12,480 nt of DNA from Chitinophagaceae bacterium (GTDB lineage: Bacteria > Bacteroidota > Bacteroidia > Chitinophagales > UBA10324), in the NCBI GenBank assembly GCA_023251195.1, contig JAHEZG010000073.1, forward strand, positions 1 through 12,480, given 5' to 3'. The translations under genes and the position numbers were made by a program. Numbering within the stretch: position 1 is the stretch's first letter; each line of letters starts with the position of its first letter. This document shows, one piece after another, positions 6,642 through 12,480 of this stretch. The notes beneath the pieces are model-generated. The model saw nothing but the letters and a program-made list of their open reading frames with translations, was not told the origin of the DNA and did no database searches.

Positions 6642-8546
6642 ATGCTCCGGAGAAACCTGATTTTAAATTCTGAATTATTTCAAAGTACATTATGCATTTA
6701 TCTGCTGTTTTTTATTGCAGGGATATTCAATTGGAATCCAGTAATTGCACAGGCGAAATTTTCTGCTGCAGCATTAAATTCAATTCCTGAAAATCAGAAT
6801 TTTAATTTGAGTTTTACTTTACAAAACAGCAATGGAAAAAATTTAAGGCTACCTGCCATTAGTGATTTCACTGTTGTAGGCGGGCCAAGCACATCATCAA
6901 GTACTACAATTATGAATGGTAGTGTTTCGCAATCGGAAACATATACCTATGTACTTCGGCCAAAAAAACAAGGAACTTTTAAAATTGGTAAAGCGAGCAT
7001 TGATGCGGGCGGAACCACACTATATTCCAATGAAGTGTCAATAACCGTAACTGCACCATCAGCACAAAAACCAAAACAACAAAATCAAAACGATCCGTTT
7101 AACGATCCTTTTTTTAATGATCCGTTTGGCTCCGGACAAAAACCGGAATCTCAAACATTCATTGATGATTTGAAAAAACAAATCAAGGATGATGTATTCG
7201 TGAAAGTGGTGTTGAGTAAAAATTCTGTTTATCAGGGAGAAATGCTCACTGCTACTTACAAACTTTATTTCCGTCAGAACCTTTCAGGATTTAATTTAAG
7301 TAAGTCGCCATCGATGGAAGGGTTCTGGAACAAGGAAGTTGAATTGGATCCAAAGCGAAAACAATCGATGGAGACCATCAATGGCAAGCAGTTTTATGTA
7401 ATGGATGTTTTAAAATACAATTTATATCCGCAGCGTTCAGGCACATTAACAATTTCGCCTGCTGAAGTTTCAACAGTTGCGCAGGTTGTTACACAATCGC
7501 GCGGAGGTTTTTTTGGGTTTGGTCAGCAGCACAATGTTCCACTGAATTTAAAAACGAATGCTGTATCGGTAAAAGTTAAAGCATTGCCTGAAAATGAAAA
7601 ACCGAAAGACTTTGCAGGTGCTGTTGGCAAATTCAATTTCGCCACATCGCTTTCTGCTAAGCAAGCAAAGACTGATGATGCGGTTACATACACTATAAAA
7701 ATTTCAGGGGAAGGAAATCTGAATCTGATTGAATCACCAACTGTTTCGCTTCCACAAGGATTTGAAATGTATGATCCGAAACTGAAAGAAAACTTAACCA
7801 ATAATGAAAATGGAATCAGCGGTTCGAAGCAATATGATTATTTAATTGTACCTCGCCTGCCCGGTGATTTTAAAATCAGCAGTGAATCATTCTCTTACTT
7901 TGATCCATCACAAGGAAAATATTTTACTATCACATCGCCTGAATTTCCGTTGAAGGTAACAGGTGAACCATCAAAAAATACAAACGGAAATACCAACTCA
8001 ATAAATAAGCAGCAAGATGTTGCCATTCTTGGCGAAGACATTCGTTACATAAAAACTTCAGTTCCCGATTTTGATAAAAATGAAAATTCATTTTTTGGTT
8101 CAATGGGATATATTGCTTTGTATGCCATTCCGTTTTTTGCTTTCATCGGTTTAATTGCTTTCAGAAAACGGAATGAAAAATTAGCAGCTGATATAGTTGG
8201 AAGCAAGAGAAGAAAAGCAATGAGAGTGGCGAAGAAAAGATTAATTGTTGCTGAAAAACATTTGACTCATCATGACAAAAAGAACTTTTATGATGAAGTA
8301 TCACGAGCCATTTGGGGATACCTCAGTAGTAAATTAAATATTGATATGGCTGAACTTTCAAAAGAAAATGCGGAAGAAAAATTATTAACCAAAAATGTGA
8401 ATGCAGAAACAATTTTGAAATTGCAGCAATTGATTAATACTTGCGAGTTGTCTCTTTACTCACCATCGAGTAACGATTCAGAAATGAAAAATAATTACAC
8501 CACCGCATTGAATTTAATTGCAGACCTTGAAGATGAAATTAAATAG
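6642..8546 (+). CDS. batD: BatD, periplasmic multi-domain membrane-anchored protein
   Basis: 634-aa BatD. A signal peptide (hydrophobic about residues 17-28, cleavage near IAQ at 35-37) precedes an N-terminal Ig-like domain (38-138) and an NDPF-rich linker (150-162, NDPFNDPFFNDPF). Two further beta-rich domains follow (about 182-315 and 325-440), then one membrane helix (about 487-507) and a cytoplasmic tail of about 125 residues with an AKKRL/AIWGYL helical domain. This matches the usual length and plan of Bacteroidota BatD: most of the protein is outside the membrane, and a basic tail could meet the cytoplasmic ATPase or DUF58 protein. The ATG at 6642 lies 33 bases after the BatD-like gene. 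The stop (8544-8546) lies inside the beginning of batE, a 14-base overlap. Confidence 0.93.
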   Translation: MLRRNLILNSELFQSTLCIYLLFFIAGIFNWNPVIAQAKFSAAALNSIPENQNFNLSFTLQNSNGKNLRLPAISDFTVVGGPSTSSSTTIMNGSVSQSETYTYVLRPKKQGTFKIGKASIDAGGTTLYSNEVSITVTAPSAQKPKQQNQNDPFNDPFFNDPFGSGQKPESQTFIDDLKKQIKDDVFVKVVLSKNSVYQGEMLTATYKLYFRQNLSGFNLSKSPSMEGFWNKEVELDPKRKQSMETINGKQFYVMDVLKYNLYPQRSGTLTISPAEVSTVAQVVTQSRGGFFGFGQQHNVPLNLKTNAVSVKVKALPENEKPKDFAGAVGKFNFATSLSAKQAKTDDAVTYTIKISGEGNLNLIESPTVSLPQGFEMYDPKLKENLTNNENGISGSKQYDYLIVPRLPGDFKISSESFSYFDPSQGKYFTITSPEFPLKVTGEPSKNTNGNTNSINKQQDVAILGEDIRYIKTSVPDFDKNENSFFGSMGYIALYAIPFFAFIGLIAFRKRNEKLAADIVGSKRRKAMRVAKKRLIVAEKHLTHHDKKNFYDEVSRAIWGYLSSKLNIDMAELSKENAEEKLLTKNVNAETILKLQQLINTCELSLYSPSSNDSEMKNNYTTALNLIADLEDEIK

Positions 8547-9378
8547 CCCCACTCTAAATCTCTCCAATAAGGGGAGAGACTTAGTTCTTCTCATATTTTG
8601 TCTCTGCAGAGTCACCCGAAGGGGACTCTGCGCTGCAATCGCTTTAGTTAGTTTCATTTTATGCAATTTCATTTCTGTTGCAAATACTCAGTCAACCGAA
8701 CAACTTTATAAATCTGCCAATCAGCTTTATAAATCAAATCAGTTTGGAAAAGCAGATAGTTTGTATGAAAAAATAATTTCGCAGGGATACAAGAGTGCTG
8801 AAGTGTATTACAATTTGGGAAATTGTTATTATAAATTAAATGCAGTAGGTAAATCTGTTCTTGCGTTTGAGCGTGCACTCAAACTTTCGCCGAAAGATGA
8901 AGACATTCAACATAATTTAATGTTAGCTAAATCTAAATGCCTGGATAATATTCAACCGATTCAGCAATTGGCAATTATTGACTTGTGGAAAAATTTTATT
9001 TCATTCAACACTTCAAACGGTTGGGGAATTTATTCGATGATTGCTATCTGGCTTTCCATCCTTGCTTTTGCCATTACATTTTTCATTGGGAGAAACAGCG
9101 TTTCGAATTTGCTGACTTTTCTTTTTCTTATAGCATCACTTTTGTTTTTATTGCTTGCAATCAACCAGAAAAATTCAGAACAGATTTCAAAAGATGCAAT
9201 ATTGATGGTAACAGCCATGAATATAAAAAGTGCACCGGATAGTAACTCGAACGATTTATTCCTGATTCACGAAGGAACCAAATTACACTTGCTTGATAAG
9301 GTTGGCGACTGGATAAAAATCAGGTTAGACGATGGAAAAGTTGGATGGATTGAGAAAGGAAATTTTGAGAAGATTTAA
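8533..9378 (+). CDS. batE: BatE, TPR and SH3-like protein with two membrane helices
   Basis: 281-aa BatE-type protein. The hydrophobic N-terminus (about residues 32-50, LCAAIALVSFILCNFISVA) acts as signal peptide or anchor. It is followed by TPRs (about 55-84 and 89-122, AEVYYNLGNCYYKLNAVGKS), two membrane helices (about 165-186 and 192-210), and a C-terminal SH3-like domain (about 222-281, ending KVGDWIKIRLDDGKVGWIEK). The ATG at 8533 overlaps the batD end; an upstream in-frame TTG (8518) is less likely. No other ATG, GTG or TTG start exists in frame before the hydrophobic core. The leader is unusually long because residues 5 to about 36 are encoded by palindromic repeat DNA read in frame (see findings). 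It is the last gene of the operon and its stop overlaps that of nuoE on the other strand. Confidence 0.9.
   Translation: MKLNSPTLNLSNKGRDLVLLIFCLCRVTRRGLCAAIALVSFILCNFISVANTQSTEQLYKSANQLYKSNQFGKADSLYEKIISQGYKSAEVYYNLGNCYYKLNAVGKSVLAFERALKLSPKDEDIQHNLMLAKSKCLDNIQPIQQLAIIDLWKNFISFNTSNGWGIYSMIAIWLSILAFAITFFIGRNSVSNLLTFLFLIASLLFLLLAINQKNSEQISKDAILMVTAMNIKSAPDSNSNDLFLIHEGTKLHLLDKVGDWIKIRLDDGKVGWIEKGNFEKI
8554..8584. repeat. Palindromic repeat 1 inside the batE leader
   Basis: CTAAATCTCTCC (8554-8565) pairs with GGAGAGACTTAG (8573-8584) around a 7-base loop, with one mismatch (8558/8580). The preceding CCCCACT and the overall form resemble C-clamp/G-clamp palindromic intergenic repeats common in Bacteroidota genomes; this resemblance is from memory, not a search. 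It is read in frame as part of BatE (about SPTLNLSNKGRDL). Confidence 0.75.
8602..8632. repeat. Palindromic repeat 2 inside the batE leader
   Basis: GCAGAGTC (8606-8613) pairs with GACTCTGC (8624-8631), and CC (8615-8616) with GG (8621-8622), around the four-base loop CGAA. On the opposite strand the loop reads C(TTCG)G, the very stable UUCG tetraloop form. CTCTGCAGAG (8602-8611) is also a perfect 10-base palindrome overlapping the left arm. It is read in frame in BatE as about CRVTRRGLC. Confidence 0.75.
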
Positions 9379-9902
9379 TTATTCCCGATATTTTTCATTC
9401 TGAAATCATCCAACAGCTTATCAACTTTTTCCTCGGTAGTTAAATGCTCATAATAATATTCTCCAATCTGCATCATGGGTGCATAACCACAGGCACCGAG
9501 GCACTCAACAGTTTTTAAAGTGAACACTCCATCGGTAGTTGTTTCACCAACATTTATTTTCAATTTCTTTTTCAAATAATCAACCAGCCATTCTCCTTTC
9601 ATGATTGCGCACGGACCGGTGTGACAAACTTCCAACAAAAATTTTCCAACCGGTTTCAGATTGTACATCGAATAAAAAGAAGCCACTTCATAAACTTCTA
9701 TCGGTCGAAGCTTCATCAACTCTGCAACTTTATCCATTGCTTCCACACTCAACCATCCAGCATTTTCATTCTGCACAATGTGCAACACCGGCAGCAAAGC
9801 AGATTTACTTTTTCCTTCGGGATATTGTTCCATCACCGTTCGAATCTGATTTTGAATTTCTTCGGACGGATTAAATGGTTTGTTTGTTTTTACTGCAAGC
9901 AT
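9375..9902 (-). CDS. nuoE: NADH:quinone oxidoreductase subunit E (24-kDa type, [2Fe-2S])
   Basis: 175-aa complex I subunit E. It is a thioredoxin-fold protein that holds the N1a [2Fe-2S] cluster next to the NADH-oxidising NuoF subunit on the cytoplasmic arm. The four cluster cysteines are present in the family pattern: CHTGPC (C93, C98) and CLGAC (C134, C138). The N-terminal helical part carries the typical HIVQNENAGWLS and VYEVASFYSMYNLKP blocks (residues 41-52 and 70-84). Length is normal. The ATG at 9900-9902 follows an AT-rich leader without a clear Shine-Dalgarno sequence. It lies 137 bases downstream of nuoD and its stop overlaps that of batE by 4 bases tail to tail. nuoF, its physical partner, is not next to it. 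Confidence 0.96.
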   Translation of the reverse strand: MLAVKTNKPFNPSEEIQNQIRTVMEQYPEGKSKSALLPVLHIVQNENAGWLSVEAMDKVAELMKLRPIEVYEVASFYSMYNLKPVGKFLLEVCHTGPCAIMKGEWLVDYLKKKLKINVGETTTDGVFTLKTVECLGACGYAPMMQIGEYYYEHLTTEEKVDKLLDDFRMKNIGNN

Positions 9903-10039
9903 TTTATTAAATCAAAAATTAAATATTAAAAATCAAAAAAATTTCTGCGACTGGGTTTCATTATCAAAACGAAGTTTCAGAGTTCCTTTTAAAACAAAAA
10001 ATTATTTACGAACTAAATCTCCAAATTATTATCTCGAAA

Positions 10040-11245
10040 TTAAGCATCTAATTCACCGGCAATAATGTTCATACTACTCATGGCAACAATAGCATCTGAC
10101 AGCAGGCAGCCTTTTACCATTTCAGTAAATGCCTGGTAGTATATGAAACACGGGCGACGGAAATGCAACCGATAAGCTGCTCGACCACCATCACTGATTA
10201 AATAAAATCCAAGTTCACCGTTACCGCCTTCAACTGAGTGATACACCTCTCCTTTTGGAGCATCAATTTCTCCCATCACAATTTTAAAATGATAAATGAG
10301 CGCTTCCATGTTATTATATACTTCTTCTTTTGGAGGAAGATAAAACTGTGGTGCATCGGCATGATAAGGCCCGGCCGGTAATTTATCCAGAGCCTGACGA
10401 ATAATTTTTAAGCTCTCCCAAATTTCCTGATTGCGAACCATGAATCGGTCGTAAGTATCGCCCTTGGTTCCTACCGGTATGTTGAATTCAAAATCTTCGT
10501 AGCTGCTGTATGGACTCATGACACGCACATCGTAATCTACTCCGGTAGCGCGAAGGTTTGGCCCGGTGAAACCATATTGCAAGGCAAACTCAGGAGTGGT
10601 AGGAACTGTTTGTGTGCGATCCATGAATATCCGGTTGCGCACCAATAAATTTTCGAACTCCTTCCATCCTTTCGGAAAATCTTTCAGAAATGTTTCGAGT
10701 TTTTTAAAAGCAATATCATTGAAGTCGCGTTCCATCCCTCCCACTCTGCCAATATTGGTTGTTAGTCGTGCTCCGCAAACTTCCTCCCAGATTTCATAAA
10801 TTTTTTCGCGCCATTGAAACACATAAGTAAAACCGGTGAGTGCGCCGGTATCAACACCAATTACACTGTTGCAAACTATGTGGTCGGCAATGCGGGCAAG
10901 TTCCATAATTATTACACGCAGGTACTGAGCGCGCTTTGGAACCTGAACTCCCAATAATTTTTCAACAGTCATGTGCCAACCCATGTTGTTGATTGGCGAG
11001 CTGCAATAATTTAATCGGTCGGTGAGTGGAGTTACCTGATAAAACGGGCGATGCTCTGCAATTTTTTCGAACGCACGATGTATGTATCCGATTGTTGAAT
11101 CGCCGCTAACAATTCGCTCTCCATCAATTTCAACAATGGTTTGAAACACACCATGTGTTGCAGGATGTGTTGGCCCGATATTGAGTGTGATTGTTTGCTT
11201 CTCTAATGAATCTGCCGAAAGAGTGATGTGTTCCTGGTTGCTCAT
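10040..11245 (-). CDS. nuoD: NADH:quinone oxidoreductase subunit D (49-kDa type)
   Basis: 401-aa complex I subunit D, part of the quinone-binding cavity at the foot of the peripheral arm and related to the large subunit of [NiFe] hydrogenases. Family landmarks are GPTHPATHG (residues 24-32, with the quinone-site histidine), GYIHRAFEK (53-61), TDRLNY (75-80, with the quinone-site tyrosine Y80), and the RVGGMERD block. The C-terminal half holds YDVRVMSPYSSYEDF, AGPYHADAPQ, and a MEALIYHFK segment, all as in the family. It is a separate NuoD, not a NuoCD fusion. The protein ends GELDA, whereas well-known NuoD/Nqo4 proteins end in DxDR, so the usual last arginine is absent. The ATG at 11243-11245 has an AGGATG-like sequence about 9 bases upstream that could serve as ribosome binding site. 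Confidence 0.96.
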   Translation of the reverse strand: MSNQEHITLSADSLEKQTITLNIGPTHPATHGVFQTIVEIDGERIVSGDSTIGYIHRAFEKIAEHRPFYQVTPLTDRLNYCSSPINNMGWHMTVEKLLGVQVPKRAQYLRVIIMELARIADHIVCNSVIGVDTGALTGFTYVFQWREKIYEIWEEVCGARLTTNIGRVGGMERDFNDIAFKKLETFLKDFPKGWKEFENLLVRNRIFMDRTQTVPTTPEFALQYGFTGPNLRATGVDYDVRVMSPYSSYEDFEFNIPVGTKGDTYDRFMVRNQEIWESLKIIRQALDKLPAGPYHADAPQFYLPPKEEVYNNMEALIYHFKIVMGEIDAPKGEVYHSVEGGNGELGFYLISDGGRAAYRLHFRRPCFIYYQAFTEMVKGCLLSDAIVAMSSMNIIAGELDA

Positions 11246-11415
11246 TGCTGTTTCATCCTATTGTGAGGCGAAAATAGATAAGGAGATTGATTTAATAAAT
11301 TTCAATTGATAATGATCCATTTGATTAACCATTCAAGTCGACGATAAATTATTCTTCAATCAAGTTTATAGATATGACTTCGATGTTTGTATGCACTCCG
11401 ATTTCGGCCTGTAAA

Positions 11416-12480
11416 TTATTTCAAGAAAAATTTCTTATTCAGTTTTTCAAACGAAGGTGTCTCATGATAATGCCACATACCCATCACTGTTGAACCCTTC
11501 ATCAGCATAATTCCTGGATTGCTGCGAATCATAGTTTTTAAAACTGTGCCGTCACAGTAGTAAAATGGAAAAGCAGCATTCACTTCATGACGGAAAGGAT
11601 CGGTAACTTCATAAGGTGTTGATGTAAGCATAACTGTTTTCACTCCGTGCTTATCACACTCGTCAGCCAGTTTAACAATATTTGTAAATGCACTCTTGTT
11701 TGCAGTATCAAGTTCGTAACAAATAATCCATAAACGATAATTCGGATCATCTAAAATTTCTGCTGTTACATCCGGACTGTCTTCACTCCATATTTTAAAG
11801 TCAGTAATTTTTGGTTTGTCGCCTTCCACTATCACCTGATTGTCCTGCTTCACAAATTCATGATTCGCCATCCACACCGAATCCGAAAAAGGTAATTCAC
11901 TCATCAGGTATCCTTTTTCAGTGTTGTTTGTTTTGTCTTTGTAAACCAATTTCAAAACAGTGCTGTCGCGTTTTGCTCCGGGAGGTAAAGTCACTTGTTC
12001 GCGCAGATTATTTCCGATTTTATAAGCACGAAAATCAATAATGGGTAAGTAGTTGTAGCAGTATAAAGTAAACAACGAAGGAATCAACACAGCCATTGCC
12101 ACATGAAACTTACTCCACTTTAAATTGAAAACAGGATTGATGTGCTTGCGATAAATAAAAATGACGAGAATGAAAACAAGCAACACCGCATCCTTAGTAA
12201 ACGAAGTCCACGGAGTCAGGTGAAGAAAATCGCCGAAGCAACCGCAATCACTCACAGCACCGGTAATCGCGCTGTATCCGGTGAGGAAAGTAAAAAACAC
12301 AATCAACCCTAAAAGCATCCATGCAGTAAACTCCATGAACTCACCCAATAATAAAATAACACCAAGCGCAATTTCCAAAACACAAATTCCCATAGCCATC
12401 CAAACAGTGAGAGGAATTAAAAACGGCATGTGAAAAATCTCGAAATACTCATCCAGCTTGTACGAAAAACCAAGCGGGTC
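11416..12480 (-). CDS. DoxX/MauE-like membrane protein with thioredoxin-fold-like tail (BT_3928 type), 5' end missing
   Basis: The reading frame is open to the window edge, so the N-terminus is missing. The 17 codons before the Met at 12429 (DPLGFSYKLDEYFEIFH) match the early DPLG..K...YFE region of BT_3928-type DoxX proteins and show that this Met is not the start. Counting from it, membrane helices lie at about 5-28, 36-54, 79-94 and 106-124. The MauE-like motif SDCGCFGD is at 60-67, with a cysteine pair that may be redox-active. The last 115 or so residues look like a thioredoxin-fold domain (LWIICYELD, TVMLTSTPYE, IRSNPGIMLMKGSTVMGMWH) but lack a CxxC active site. A role in envelope redox or disulfide chemistry is inferred from the family. 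It is separated from nuoD by about 170 bases in which I see no gene. Confidence 0.87.
   Translation of the reverse strand, partial: DPLGFSYKLDEYFEIFHMPFLIPLTVWMAMGICVLEIALGVILLLGEFMEFTAWMLLGLIVFFTFLTGYSAITGAVSDCGCFGDFLHLTPWTSFTKDAVLLVFILVIFIYRKHINPVFNLKWSKFHVAMAVLIPSLFTLYCYNYLPIIDFRAYKIGNNLREQVTLPPGAKRDSTVLKLVYKDKTNNTEKGYLMSELPFSDSVWMANHEFVKQDNQVIVEGDKPKITDFKIWSEDSPDVTAEILDDPNYRLWIICYELDTANKSAFTNIVKLADECDKHGVKTVMLTSTPYEVTDPFRHEVNAAFPFYYCDGTVLKTMIRSNPGIMLMKGSTVMGMWHYHETPSFEKLNKKFFLK

Noticed and set aside
8518..8532. TTG at 8518 as the batE start
   Set aside because: It would add only MQTLK before the ATG at 8533, which gives the ordinary MKLN start with a short overlap of batD.
249..9378. 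The MoxR-VWA cluster as a defence island or ternary conflict system
   Set aside because: Gene order and domain content match the conserved chromosomal bat operon, with no nuclease, transposase, integrase or phage gene nearby.
9903..10039. Regulatory or gene content in the nuoD-nuoE gap
   Set aside because: The gap is AT-rich with a near-match TAATTTTTG on the minus strand (one base too long between TA and TTTG); I see no reading frame, hairpin or RNA gene I could defend.
11269..11305. Possible nuoD promoter on the minus strand (TATTTTCG with TTG upstream)
   Set aside because: The -7 box has one mismatch and the spacer of about 26 bases is longer than expected; not strong enough to list as a feature.

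Overview
The window is AT-rich DNA from a member of the Bacteroidota, probably the Chitinophagales/Sphingobacteriales side of the phylum, although the sequence does not fix the genus. The evidence is a Bacteroidota-type Bat (Bacteroides aerotolerance) operon in its usual order, a BT_3928-type DoxX/MauE-like protein, starts without strong Shine-Dalgarno sequences, and a TAnnTTTG -7 promoter element ahead of the first gene.

Positions 1-248 are non-coding as far as I can tell. They hold a long AT-rich inverted repeat (143-200) and a candidate -7 element (218-225). Positions 249-9378 are nine plus-strand genes that overlap or lie no more than about 55 bases apart: moxR (AAA+ ATPase), a DUF58 protein, a signal-peptide/one-TM protein with a DUF4381-like tail, batA and batB (membrane VWA proteins), batC (TPR), a short secreted BatD-like protein, full-length batD, and batE (TPR-TM-SH3). 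Together they look like one transcription unit. It would encode a MoxR ATPase with membrane-anchored MIDAS/VWA partners and periplasmic scaffold proteins, a chaperone-like envelope system. The biochemical role of such systems is not settled.

Positions 9375-11245 are on the minus strand and hold nuoD and nuoE, two complex I (NADH:quinone oxidoreductase) subunits. Neither nuoC nor nuoF flanks them. nuoE meets batE tail to tail with a 4-base overlap of the stop codons. Positions 11416-12480 are a minus-strand DoxX/MauE-like membrane protein fused to a thioredoxin-fold-like tail; its 5' end lies beyond the window.

The core is a known system. The unusual points are: (1) a pair of palindromic repeats read in frame through the signal peptide region of batE; (2) a stand-alone copy of the BatD N-terminal domain just before batD; (3) AAAAGTG heptamer repeats at two other operon junctions, each of which creates a spurious or ambiguous start codon; (4) the separated nuoDE pair; (5) the large hairpin ahead of moxR.
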